Notes: a model not told the origin generated them from the sequence alone. DNA of 19,137 nucleotides from Lachnospiraceae bacterium (GCA_009774535.1 VSNY01000066.1:1-19137), one strand, 5' to 3'; shown: positions 7,286 to 15,380, numbered from the stretch's first letter. A program made the numbers and translations.

Positions 7286-8593
7286 ATGCAGGCAGTCATT
7301 ATGGCCGGAGGAAAAGGGACCAGACTTGCGTCTGTAACCAAAGATGAAATACCAAAACCGATGGTACCGATCGCGGGAAAACCGCTGCTGCTGTGGCAGA
7401 TCGAAGAATGCAGACGCAACGGCATCCGGGACGTCATATTCATTACCGGACACCTGGGAGAACAGATCGAAGCGTTTTTCCGGGACGGGTCTTCTTACGG
7501 CATGCATATTTCTTATATCCGCGAGCAGACGCCGTTAGGTACCGCAGGGTCGTTTTACGCATTAAAGCGGCTGCTGACAGAGCCGTATTTTCTGCTTGTG
7601 TTCGGGGATGTATTATTTGCCGTGGACTGCGGACGCATGGCAGCGTTTCATAAAAGCCACGGGGCAAAAGCAACCCTGCTTGTCCATCCGAACGGACATC
7701 CGTATGATTCCGATCTGGTGGTGCTGGATGATCGGCAGAAAGTCCGCGCGTTTTTATCGAAATCCAGGCACGAAACGCGAAACGGCTGGTACGACAACTG
7801 CGTCAATGCCGGATGTTATGTGCTGGACCGCAGTATCTGCGATCTGGTGCCAAAGCAGACGAAGACGGATTTGGAAAAAGACCTGCTGGCGCCGCTTGCG
7901 GAGCAGGGAGGAGATATCTATGGGTATCGTTCCTTTGAGTATATCAAAGATATCGGAACTGTGGAGCGTATCCGGCAGGCGGAAGCGGATCTTGCCGACG
8001 GTCGGATTTGGGATAAGTGCTTTGACCGTAAGCAGAAATGCATTTTTTTAGACCGGGACGGGACGCTGAATGTATACCGGGGCCTGCTGTGGAAGGAAGA
8101 AGATTTGGAACTGGAGCAGGGGGCGGCAGAAGCGGTGCGCAGGATCAACGCATCTGGCTATTTATGCATCCTCGTTACCAACCAGCCGGTAGTGGCCAGA
8201 GGTCTTTGCAGCGCAGCGGATGTGGAAACGATACACAAAAAGCTGGCAACGCTGCTTGGGCGGGAAGGGGCGTATCTGGACGGCAGGTATTACTGTCCGC
8301 ATCACCCGGACCGCGGTTATCCGGGAGAAAATCCGGCGTATAAAATTCCGTGCGGCTGCAGAAAACCAGGGATCGGGATGCTGCAAAAAGCGGCGGAAGA
8401 ATATCACATTGATCTGTCGCAGTCCTGGATCGTTGGAGATACGACAACGGATATCTGCACCGGAATCCAGGCAGGGATGCATACGGCGCTGGTGCGGACG
8501 GGAGAAGCCGGGAAAGACGGGAAATATGCGGTGCAGCCGGATCTTACGGGAGAACATCTCACGGATGTGGTTGAGCAGATTTTAAAGTTATGA
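7286..8593 (+). CDS. hddC-gmhB: Fused heptose-1-phosphate guanylyltransferase and heptose-1,7-bisphosphate 7-phosphatase
   Basis: A 435-residue bifunctional enzyme. Residues 1-~245 are a sugar-phosphate nucleotidyltransferase with MAGGKGTRL (6-14), KP at 24-25, and GD at 107-108 in VFGDVLF. Residues ~250-435 are a HAD-IIIA phosphatase of the GmhB type: DRDGT (256-260), VTNQP (297-301), zinc ligands C337, H339, C356 and C358, and GDTTTD (384-389). The phosphatase removes the 7-phosphate from the heptose 1,7-bisphosphate made by the kinase. The transferase then makes GDP-heptose, so two successive steps are on one chain. GGAGG precedes the start. GDP rather than ADP as donor nucleotide is inferred from the HddA/HddC context. 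Confidence 0.88.
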   Translation: MQAVIMAGGKGTRLASVTKDEIPKPMVPIAGKPLLLWQIEECRRNGIRDVIFITGHLGEQIEAFFRDGSSYGMHISYIREQTPLGTAGSFYALKRLLTEPYFLLVFGDVLFAVDCGRMAAFHKSHGAKATLLVHPNGHPYDSDLVVLDDRQKVRAFLSKSRHETRNGWYDNCVNAGCYVLDRSICDLVPKQTKTDLEKDLLAPLAEQGGDIYGYRSFEYIKDIGTVERIRQAEADLADGRIWDKCFDRKQKCIFLDRDGTLNVYRGLLWKEEDLELEQGAAEAVRRINASGYLCILVTNQPVVARGLCSAADVETIHKKLATLLGREGAYLDGRYYCPHHPDRGYPGENPAYKIPCGCRKPGIGMLQKAAEEYHIDLSQSWIVGDTTTDICTGIQAGMHTALVRTGEAGKDGKYAVQPDLTGEHLTDVVEQILKL

Positions 8594-8598
8594 TTCTA

Positions 8599-8633
8599 AA
8601 GATTTGATTTTAAGATTTGATTTTAAGTTTTGA
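8599..8633 (+). repeat. 13-bp tandem repeat, 2.7 copies
   Basis: AAGATTTGATTTT occurs at 8599-8611 and again at 8612-8624. A third partial copy (8625-8633) differs at one position. It lies in the short gap between the fused heptose gene and gmhA, just upstream of the gmhA ribosome binding site. It probably arose by slippage. I see no strong hairpin in it. Confidence 0.6.
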
Positions 8634-8647
8634 CAGATGGAGGAATG

Positions 8648-9238
8648 ATGGTGGATTATACAAGTCAGATCCGGGAATATATTGAACTGGAATGTGAAGT
8701 ATTAAAAAAACTGGATATACAGGCAGTCAATGCCGCAATGAATCTGATTTTGGAAGCGTATCAGGCAGACAGGCAGATCTATATTTTTGGAAATGGCGGC
8801 AGCGCGGCAACGGCGTCGCATTATCAGAATGATTTTAACAAAGGGATCTCGGAATATGTGGAGCAAAAGTTCCGGTTTGCGTGCCTGAATGACAATATCG
8901 CGACTGTGATGGCGATTGCGAATGATATCGGGTATGAAGAAGTGTTCCGGTTCCAGCTGGAGAACAGGCTGGAGGACGGCGACCTGGTCATTGCCATATC
9001 CGGCAGCGGCAACTCGGAAAATGTCCTCCGTGCGGCGGCTTACGCGAAGGAACAGGGGAACCGTGTCATTGGCATGTGCGGGTACGACGGCGGGAAGCTG
9101 AAAGAGTTGGCGGATGTGGCGCTGCATGCGGATGTGGGGAGTATGCAGGTGACGGAAGATGTGCATATGGTGTTTGATCATATGATGATGAGTATTTTTT
9201 ATAGGTCATTGTGTGGGAGAGAACACCTGCAAAAGTAA
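8648..9238 (+). CDS. gmhA: Sedoheptulose 7-phosphate isomerase
   Basis: A cytoplasmic SIS-domain isomerase of about 196 residues, the usual GmhA length, converting sedoheptulose 7-phosphate to D-glycero-D-manno-heptose 7-phosphate, the entry step of the heptose pathway. It shows GNGGSAATASH (~48-58), the second phosphate-binding segment ISGSGNSENV (~117-126), and the C-terminal EDVHMVFDH with His ~173 and ~178. The start is ambiguous. GGAGGA at 8639-8644 is followed at once by ATG 8645, ATG 8648 and GTG 8651. Spacing favours 8648 or 8651. A TTG at 8630 is also in frame but less likely. Confidence 0.92.
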   Translation: MVDYTSQIREYIELECEVLKKLDIQAVNAAMNLILEAYQADRQIYIFGNGGSAATASHYQNDFNKGISEYVEQKFRFACLNDNIATVMAIANDIGYEEVFRFQLENRLEDGDLVIAISGSGNSENVLRAAAYAKEQGNRVIGMCGYDGGKLKELADVALHADVGSMQVTEDVHMVFDHMMMSIFYRSLCGREHLQK

Positions 9239-9293
9239 CAGGGATAAAGTGCAGCCAAAGAAAAGAAGCATTTGGGATAGAAGAGGGAAAATC

Positions 9294-11675
9294 ATGTGTA
9301 TGGTATCAGTGATCATGCCAGTCTACAATAGCAAAGCTTATTTGAAAGAATCTCTGGAAAGCGTGATGCATCAGACATATCAGAACTGGGAGCTGCTGGC
9401 TGTCAATGAATACGGGTCTGATGATGGCTCCGCAGATCTTCTTCGTGCGTATGAAAAGAAAGATCCGCGGATTCATCTGATTCAAAATGAGAAACGTCTG
9501 GGTCTTGCAGAATCTTTGAACCAGGGATTCCATATGGCAGGCGGAAAATATCTGGCGAGGCTGGATGCGGATGATCTTGCAGCGCCGAAACGTCTGGAAA
9601 AGCAGGTGCAGTATATGGAAGAGCATCCAAAGGTCGGTATCCTAGGTACATACCAGCACCATTTCGGGCCGTATACGGATTGGATACATCAGACTCCGGT
9701 AACGCCTGCACAGTGCCGTGCCGGGTTATTGTTCGGATGTGACCTGTGCCATTCTACACTGATGCTGCGCAAAGAAACTGTAGAGCAGCATCATTTATAC
9801 TATGACAATTCTTATCTCGCCGAAGATTATGAATTATGGACCCGGGCGCTTTTTGTGACAGAGATTGCAAATTTACCGGAAGTATTGGGTGAATATCGTA
9901 TCGGAGAAGATAATATTACAAATGCGAAAAAAGAAAAGCTGGATCTGGAAAGCGGATATCTGGTTGCCAGTACACTGAAAAGAAGTCTGGGATATGAATT
10001 GCCGGAAAGCAGGATCTGGTTTTTCCGGGGCTGGGAAAATCCATTTTTAAAATATGAAGAAAAAGAACGGACCAGATATTTTCATGAATTTGAAAAAGTA
10101 CTGCGGGAAATTATTAAGAAAAACCAGAAGGTGCAGTTTTTTGAAGAAAAAGAACTGCTGCGGGTGATCGACGCTAAATGGAGATGGGCGAAATTTCAGA
10201 CCGTATGGAATGAAAAACGGGAAGTTAACAGCGTCGATGAGATTTTTCGGCAGAAAGGGAAAGCGACTTATTTTTTCAAAAAAATATTCCGCCGCTTTTA
10301 TTATGCCGTGAAATACCGGACTGTGGACGTGATTTTAAAACAGCTGTGGCATATGGAAGGAAAGACTGGCAGAGAGCTGGCGGGAATCGACGCAAAGATT
10401 GACGCCAGGATAGATGGTTTAAAAGCAGAACTGCAGCTTCAGACAGATTTGATCACAGATCAGATAATAACTGCGATTGCCGGTAAATGGGTGCAGGAGA
10501 GGAAAAACGCCGGGCGCGAGATCTGTAACATTATTGATCACCGGATACAGGAAGCAGAGCTGAAATACAGCCAGGCGCTGGACGCACGCGTTTGGAAAGC
10601 AGAGCAGAATCTGAGTCAGGCGCTGGACGGGCGGATCTGGAAGGCAGAAGAGACCGTCAGCCAGGCACTGGATGGCCGGATCTGGAAGGCAGAGCAGAAT
10701 CTGAACCAGGCGCTGGACGGGCGTGTCTGGAAAGCAGAAGAGATGATCAGTCAGGCGCTGGACGGGCGTGTCTGGAAAGCAGAGCAAAACGTTAGTCAGG
10801 TAATTGATGGAAGAGTGTGGAAAGCAGAGGAACATTTGCTGGATGTGCTGGATGCAAAGGTGAAAAGTATGATAAAGGTGATGCCGCGTACCGTATTGTC
10901 CAGGCTTACGGTGCATCTGACAGAACATTGTAACCTGAACTGCCAGTGCTGTGATAATTTTTCACCAATCGCACAGGAGCAGTATACAGATCTGCAGGCA
11001 TTGCAGCGGGATTTTTACAGGCTGAGGGAACTTACGGGAGGAAATATCGGAAGCATGGAATTATCCGGCGGAGAAGCATTGCTGCATCCACAGATTTGTG
11101 ATTTTATGCAGATGACGAGAGACTGTTTTGCACAGACGGATATTCAGATTGTAACAAATGGAATTTTACTTCTGTCCATGCCGGATACTTTTTGGGAATG
11201 CTGTCACAAATATCATATTTCTATTGTAATTACGAAATATCCGATTCAGCTGGATATGGAAGGTATCTGCCGAAAAGCGGAGAAATCAGGCGTGTATTGG
11301 AGATATTACGATAACGAGGATGTGCGTAAGACGATCTTTATGCCTTTAGATCCGAAAGGAATGCAGGATGGCCGGAGTAACTTTTTACAGTGTTATCATG
11401 CGAATGAATGTATTTATCTGCGGGACGGCAGGATCTATACCTGTTCGATCGCTGCCAATATCCGTCATTTTAACAAATTTTTTAATGAGCATTTGCCGGA
11501 TACGCAGGATAATTCCATTGATATTTACCAGGCGGAATGTATGCAGGAAGTGTTTGCGTTTCTTAGCAGGCCGATTCCGCTTTGTAATTATTGTGAGATT
11601 GGAGGGCGGCAGTTTGGATTGGATTGGGGCGTTTCCAAACGGGATAAAAGGGAATGGACCAAGAGCGAAGGATAG
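9294..11675 (+). CDS. Family 2 glycosyltransferase - 15-residue repeat - radical SAM fusion protein
   Basis: A 793-residue three-part protein. Residues 1-~260 are a GT2 domain: VSVIMPVYN, DADD (91-94), and a late AEDYELW stretch. Residues ~260-412 are basic and helical-looking without a known domain. Residues 413-~525 are tandem 15-residue repeats (consensus ALDGRVWKAEQNVSQ). Residues ~535-793 are a radical SAM domain with the iron-sulphur motif C546-x3-C550-x2-C553 and an SGGEALL segment. Further cysteines at 700, 706, 717, 764 and 767 could bind an auxiliary cluster. The start ATG 9294 has GAGGG about 6 nt upstream; an earlier GTG at 9213 would overlap gmhA. The radical SAM reaction is unknown; modification of a sugar or glycan is a guess from context. 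Confidence 0.85.
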   Translation: MCMVSVIMPVYNSKAYLKESLESVMHQTYQNWELLAVNEYGSDDGSADLLRAYEKKDPRIHLIQNEKRLGLAESLNQGFHMAGGKYLARLDADDLAAPKRLEKQVQYMEEHPKVGILGTYQHHFGPYTDWIHQTPVTPAQCRAGLLFGCDLCHSTLMLRKETVEQHHLYYDNSYLAEDYELWTRALFVTEIANLPEVLGEYRIGEDNITNAKKEKLDLESGYLVASTLKRSLGYELPESRIWFFRGWENPFLKYEEKERTRYFHEFEKVLREIIKKNQKVQFFEEKELLRVIDAKWRWAKFQTVWNEKREVNSVDEIFRQKGKATYFFKKIFRRFYYAVKYRTVDVILKQLWHMEGKTGRELAGIDAKIDARIDGLKAELQLQTDLITDQIITAIAGKWVQERKNAGREICNIIDHRIQEAELKYSQALDARVWKAEQNLSQALDGRIWKAEETVSQALDGRIWKAEQNLNQALDGRVWKAEEMISQALDGRVWKAEQNVSQVIDGRVWKAEEHLLDVLDAKVKSMIKVMPRTVLSRLTVHLTEHCNLNCQCCDNFSPIAQEQYTDLQALQRDFYRLRELTGGNIGSMELSGGEALLHPQICDFMQMTRDCFAQTDIQIVTNGILLLSMPDTFWECCHKYHISIVITKYPIQLDMEGICRKAEKSGVYWRYYDNEDVRKTIFMPLDPKGMQDGRSNFLQCYHANECIYLRDGRIYTCSIAANIRHFNKFFNEHLPDTQDNSIDIYQAECMQEVFAFLSRPIPLCNYCEIGGRQFGLDWGVSKRDKREWTKSEG
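10530..10869 (+). repeat. 45-bp in-frame tandem repeats within the GT2-radical SAM gene
   Basis: Six good 45-bp units run from 10575 to 10844 without gaps, flanked by one degenerate unit upstream (10530-10574) and a partial one downstream (from 10845). Each encodes a 15-residue unit around DGRVWKAE. The units alternate: odd ones carry EQN after KA, even ones carry EE, so the true period may be 90 bp/30 residues, three times over. Units 4 and 5 share their first 29 nt exactly, a sign of recent duplication. A 15-residue period fits a right-handed coiled-coil stalk (15 residues per 4 turns), which is inference. Confidence 0.9.
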
Positions 11676-11680
11676 AAAAG

Positions 11681-14188
11681 ATGGAAGAAAGACGCAATAT
11701 TTGGATGGATTTGTTAAAGATTGTATCAGCATATGCAATTGTATTAATACATATTTCAGGAAGCAGATATTATGGAACTTTTGGTTCGGATGACTTTTTA
11801 AAGGGATTGCTTTTCAATGCGTCGACGCGGTTTGCCGTACCATGTTTTTTATTGATTACGGGTGCATTAACAATGAAAAAAGAAAGGTACCCGATCGTCG
11901 TGGCATTGCGGCGGGCAAAGAAATATCTGTTTTTATTATTGGGTGCTTCCTTTGTATACCTGTTTGCAAAATGTATACTTTGGCAGGGATGTGAAAAAAA
12001 TTTTTTGGCTATGTATTGGGAAGTGGTGGCTGCGAACCGGGTCTCAGGGCATTTGTGGTATTTATATCAATTGGTGTGGATCTGGCTGATGATTCCGTTT
12101 GTGCAATTGTTATATCATAAATCATCTGTAAAACAGAGATTATATTTTGTAGTTTTTACTGTTTTCCTGCCAGGAATCTTTGATTTTGCAGGCAGAATGT
12201 TTTTGGAGCATCCGCTGGATCTTACACCTGCATACAGCATTACGATTCAGGCTGGATATATAGGAATGCTGGTATTAGGCGGTATTTTAAGTGATGCGGT
12301 GAAGAAATATTCCGGACGGAAAGAGACTGTATATAGTGTGTTTGCATGTATAGGCAGTTTTGCAATTCTATGCATGGCGACGATAAAATTAAGCAGTCTG
12401 CGCGGATATGCTTCGGATGAGCTGTTTTTTGAGTTAAGGCTGCCGGCTCTTTTATATGGGTGTTCTGTATTTTTCTTATTTGGCAGTTTTTCTAATATTT
12501 TAAGGTGGAAATTAACAAAAGGATGGAGAAATACAGTTGCTAAAACAGCAGAGTCTTTGTTGTTTGTATATGTGTGGCATTGCCTGTTACAGTGGGTTTG
12601 GAATATAGAACGAAATTCTATCAGGAATTTGCTTTCTATAGCAGCAGCCCAGTTTCTGATCTGTGTAATGATTCATTGCATCGGAAAAAAATTCTGGAAG
12701 ATCATTATGCATCCGGCCTTGGCAGTATTAATTTTCTTTGTAGTATTTTGTATGTTTTGCCATACAGATAGTCCCTGGGCTAAGGTTTTGCCGTGGGTTG
12801 ATTCGGATGTGTTTTTATATGGCGGCTGGGCGATGCATCAGGGAGATATTTTGTATGTTGATTTTTTTGATCATAAGGGTCCGTATTTATATTTTCTTCA
12901 ATGGATTGGCTGGGGTCTGACAAATTCATTTTCTGGTGTATGGTTTGTAGAACTGGTATTTGTATGCATTGCAGTGACTGCTTCTTATAGAATTGTCAGA
13001 ATTATGGGCATCAGTGAATGGACATCCGCAGTAATTGTTATGGCAGGCTATTCGTATCTTGCAACTTATTTATGTCTTGGAAATTATACGGAAGCATATG
13101 TGCTGCCTATGATTTGTGTGTCAGCATTTATTTTTAGATCTTATTTTGTAAACAGGGACTATGATCTGACATTTTGGCAATGTATGGCATTGGGGATTTT
13201 ATTCCTTATGGCTTTTTTGATTAGGCCTAATAGTATTGCTGTATGGATTGTTTTTTGCGTTGCGATCACTTTTCATCAGATTTGGCTGCGGAATTATAAA
13301 AATGTTGGGAAATATATCATGGGGTTTTTGTTTGGAACAGGAATTTCATTTATGCCTGTAATAATCTATTTAACCAGAAACCAGGCATGGGACGGATTTT
13401 TTGAATTTTTCCAATTTAATTTTAAATATATAGAATCTAATGAAGATAAAATGGGAGCGGCTGGGCATTTCTTACTAACATGGATAGCAATTTTTTCATT
13501 GTTAGGTATTTTGTCTGCGTGTATCAAAAAAATGGTTAAAAGGCAGTCCTGTTTGGATGTTTTTTGTTATCTTGGATGGTATTTGCTAAGTATGTATTTT
13601 ACCGCTATGGCAGGGCAGCCCTGGGATCATTATGGATGTATGATGCTTCCGGTTTATGTGATTGGAATGTCATTGTTATTCCAGGAGATGAAAACACAGT
13701 TTTGTAAAATGAAAATCACAAAAAACAGGTACGTCACAGTAGTATTTATTTTGTTAGCAGGGATCGTTCTTTTCATATGTGATCCTCATGGCAGTTGGAA
13801 GTTTATAAAGAATCATGAATGGGTTTTGGCTGATTCCCCGGGAAATGATTTGGAAGTAAAGGAAATAGCAGAACGAATCAGGCAGGATACAGATGTGTCA
13901 GAAAAAATCAGTGTATTTGGCAATGCATGCAAATATTATCTGGCGTCAGGAAGAAAATCTGTATCTAAGTGGATCTATCAGTATCCTCTATGCGAAATTG
14001 ATCAAACAATAGGTGAAACGTATCTTGCAGATTTGGAAGCGGAAAGACCAGCTGCAGTCATAGTTGACAAAAAGCAAGTATTTGATCAGCTGGAGGATCG
14101 CACCGCTCAAAAGCTAAAAGGCTTTTTGGAGCAGTCATATTACTGCAGCTATGAAGGGGAAAATGCCATGCTGTTTTTCAGAAATTAA
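11681..14188 (+). CDS. Membrane acyltransferase (family 3) fused to a GT39-like membrane glycosyltransferase
   Basis: An 835-residue polytopic protein with two parts that are usually separate. Residues 1-~340 are an acyltransferase-3 domain: NIWMDLLKIVSAYAIVLIH with His24, TRFAVPCFLLITG, and about ten hydrophobic segments; it would move an acyl group across the membrane onto a sugar. From ~343 a new set of membrane segments begins, with PWVDSDVF, GDILYVDFFDHKGPYLY (D397-P401) and RPNSIAVW, as in GT39/ArnT-like enzymes that use polyprenyl-phosphate sugars. It ends in a soluble stretch (~720-835). The start ATG 11681 has GAAGGA 8 nt upstream; ATG 11654 is an in-frame alternative. The frame is open through the junction near 12700. 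The acyl group and sugar are unknown. Confidence 0.82.
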   Translation: MEERRNIWMDLLKIVSAYAIVLIHISGSRYYGTFGSDDFLKGLLFNASTRFAVPCFLLITGALTMKKERYPIVVALRRAKKYLFLLLGASFVYLFAKCILWQGCEKNFLAMYWEVVAANRVSGHLWYLYQLVWIWLMIPFVQLLYHKSSVKQRLYFVVFTVFLPGIFDFAGRMFLEHPLDLTPAYSITIQAGYIGMLVLGGILSDAVKKYSGRKETVYSVFACIGSFAILCMATIKLSSLRGYASDELFFELRLPALLYGCSVFFLFGSFSNILRWKLTKGWRNTVAKTAESLLFVYVWHCLLQWVWNIERNSIRNLLSIAAAQFLICVMIHCIGKKFWKIIMHPALAVLIFFVVFCMFCHTDSPWAKVLPWVDSDVFLYGGWAMHQGDILYVDFFDHKGPYLYFLQWIGWGLTNSFSGVWFVELVFVCIAVTASYRIVRIMGISEWTSAVIVMAGYSYLATYLCLGNYTEAYVLPMICVSAFIFRSYFVNRDYDLTFWQCMALGILFLMAFLIRPNSIAVWIVFCVAITFHQIWLRNYKNVGKYIMGFLFGTGISFMPVIIYLTRNQAWDGFFEFFQFNFKYIESNEDKMGAAGHFLLTWIAIFSLLGILSACIKKMVKRQSCLDVFCYLGWYLLSMYFTAMAGQPWDHYGCMMLPVYVIGMSLLFQEMKTQFCKMKITKNRYVTVVFILLAGIVLFICDPHGSWKFIKNHEWVLADSPGNDLEVKEIAERIRQDTDVSEKISVFGNACKYYLASGRKSVSKWIYQYPLCEIDQTIGETYLADLEAERPAAVIVDKKQVFDQLEDRTAQKLKGFLEQSYYCSYEGENAMLFFRN

Positions 14189-14231
14189 CAGCGATTGATG
14201 ATGACAGCTATATCTGGCAGCGGGAGGCAAA

Positions 14232-14963
14232 ATGAAAGAAAAATTGTATATCGTAATACCGGCCTATAATGAAGAGGAGAATATTGAGCGGGTAGCGAAA
14301 GAATGGCATCGAATTGTAAAAAAAATATCAGAGGATTCCAGGCTTGTAATTGTGGATGATGGTTCCAAAGACCATACATATGAAAAGTTATTAAAGTTAC
14401 AAAAAGAACTGCAGCAGTTAACCGTATTAACAAAACAGAATGAAGGCCACGGCGCGACTTTGTTATATGCGTATCATTATGCATTAGACCATGGAGCGGA
14501 TTATATTTTTCAGACAGATTCAGATGGCCAGACTTTGCCGGAAGAGTTTCCAGGTTTTTGGAAAAGGCGCAGAAACGTGGATGCAGTCATTGGCTATCGT
14601 AAGCATAGAGAAGACGGTATTTCCAGAGTTGTTGTTACGAAAACGCTGAAATTCGTATTGAAAATGATCTTCCATCTGGATGTGACAGATGCGAATACGC
14701 CATATCGCCTGATGCGCAGGGAATTGTTGGAAAAATATATAGACAAGGTGCCTGAAAAGTTTAACCTGTCAAACGTAATACTGACGGTTTTATTTTTGGA
14801 TCATAAGGAGAAAGTAAAATTTATTCCGATTACGTTCAAAAATCGTCGGGGGGGGGTAAATTCAATCAATCTGCCTAAGATTGCAAAAATTGGATGGCAG
14901 GCAGTCAAAGACTTTAAAAAGATGGAACGTGTCATGCGTAAAACTGGAAATGCTGATCGCTGA
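14232..14963 (+). CDS. DPM1-type family 2 glycosyltransferase (polyprenyl-phosphate sugar synthase)
   Basis: A 243-residue GT2 enzyme expected to load a sugar onto polyprenyl phosphate at the inner face of the membrane. It has YIVIPAYNEEENIE, VDDGSKDHT, NEGHGATLLYAYHYAL, the DSDGQ metal motif, and the late NRRGGVNS segment in place of the family's RxxGxSK. It lacks the two C-terminal membrane helices found in GtrB proteins, so it resembles soluble DPM1 forms. GGGAGG lies 4 nt before ATG. A run of nine G (14848-14856) lies inside codons 206-209; losing or gaining one G brings in a stop within a few codons. Its partners are probably the GtrA-family protein and the large membrane protein downstream. 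Confidence 0.9.
   Translation: MKEKLYIVIPAYNEEENIERVAKEWHRIVKKISEDSRLVIVDDGSKDHTYEKLLKLQKELQQLTVLTKQNEGHGATLLYAYHYALDHGADYIFQTDSDGQTLPEEFPGFWKRRRNVDAVIGYRKHREDGISRVVVTKTLKFVLKMIFHLDVTDANTPYRLMRRELLEKYIDKVPEKFNLSNVILTVLFLDHKEKVKFIPITFKNRRGGVNSINLPKIAKIGWQAVKDFKKMERVMRKTGNADR
14848..14856 (+). repeat. Nine-G homopolymer in the DPM1-like gene
   Basis: Nine consecutive G spell codons CGG GGG GGG G.. at residues 206-209. With eight G the next codon is TAA at once. With ten G the frame runs seven further codons and then meets TAA. The tract therefore acts as a possible on/off site by slippage, with nine G being the open state here. Confidence 0.85.
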
Positions 14964-14972
14964 GGGGCTGCT

Positions 14973-15380
14973 ATGATTTGTTTGTTCAGGAAATATAAAG
15001 GGTTTCTTTTATATTTGTTTTTTGGAGTTATAACAACATTGGTTAATATCATAGTGTATGATCTGTGTCTGCGTGGTTTGCAGATGAGCAATCTGTTTTC
15101 CAATATTGCTGCATGGATGATTGCGGTTACATTTGCTTATGTGACAAATCGCAGATGGGTTTTTGAGAGTCGGACGAATCAGCGAAAAGAAATATACAAG
15201 GAGACTGTTTCTTTTTATTGCTGCAGGCTGCTGACTGGTTTTTTAGATTTGGCGCTGATGGTTCTTTTTGTAGATTTCTTGAGACTTGATCCGATGATTA
15301 TGAAATGTATATCAAACGTGATTGTCATAGCGGTAAATTATATTGCAAGCAAACAGGTAATCTTTAAGAAAAGATATTGA
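14973..15380 (+). CDS. GtrA-family membrane protein
   Basis: A 135-residue protein with four membrane segments, the standard size and shape of the GtrA family, thought to flip polyprenyl-phosphate-linked sugars across the membrane. The first segment FLLYLFFGVITTLVNIIVYDL and the second, ending in VTFAYVTNRRWVFES, carry the family's characteristic asparagine and NRRWVF pattern. The start lies 9 nt after the DPM1-like stop with GAGGGG upstream. The gene order synthase - GtrA - large membrane protein mirrors phage-type gtr glucosylation cassettes, which supports a role moving the donor made by the preceding enzyme. Confidence 0.88.
   Translation: MICLFRKYKGFLLYLFFGVITTLVNIIVYDLCLRGLQMSNLFSNIAAWMIAVTFAYVTNRRWVFESRTNQRKEIYKETVSFYCCRLLTGFLDLALMVLFVDFLRLDPMIMKCISNVIVIAVNYIASKQVIFKKRY

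Noticed and set aside
9213..9293. Earlier GTG start for the GT2-radical SAM gene
   Set aside because: It would overlap the end of gmhA, has no good ribosome binding site, and adds 27 residues before the normal GT2 beginning. ATG 9294 has GAGGG at the right distance.
10530..10869. Possible CRISPR array, given regularly spaced repeats
   Set aside because: The 45-bp units are directly adjacent without spacers, stay in frame, and encode a regular 15-residue peptide inside a larger gene.
10419..10928. Minus-strand open frame across the repeats (169 codons)
   Set aside because: It is only the mirror of the in-frame repeats; its translation repeats LCFPD-like units and matches no family I know.
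11994..12006. A7T6 run in the acyltransferase gene as a slippage switch
   Set aside because: The two runs are each of ordinary length for an A+T-rich coding region, so they are weaker candidates than the G9 tract.
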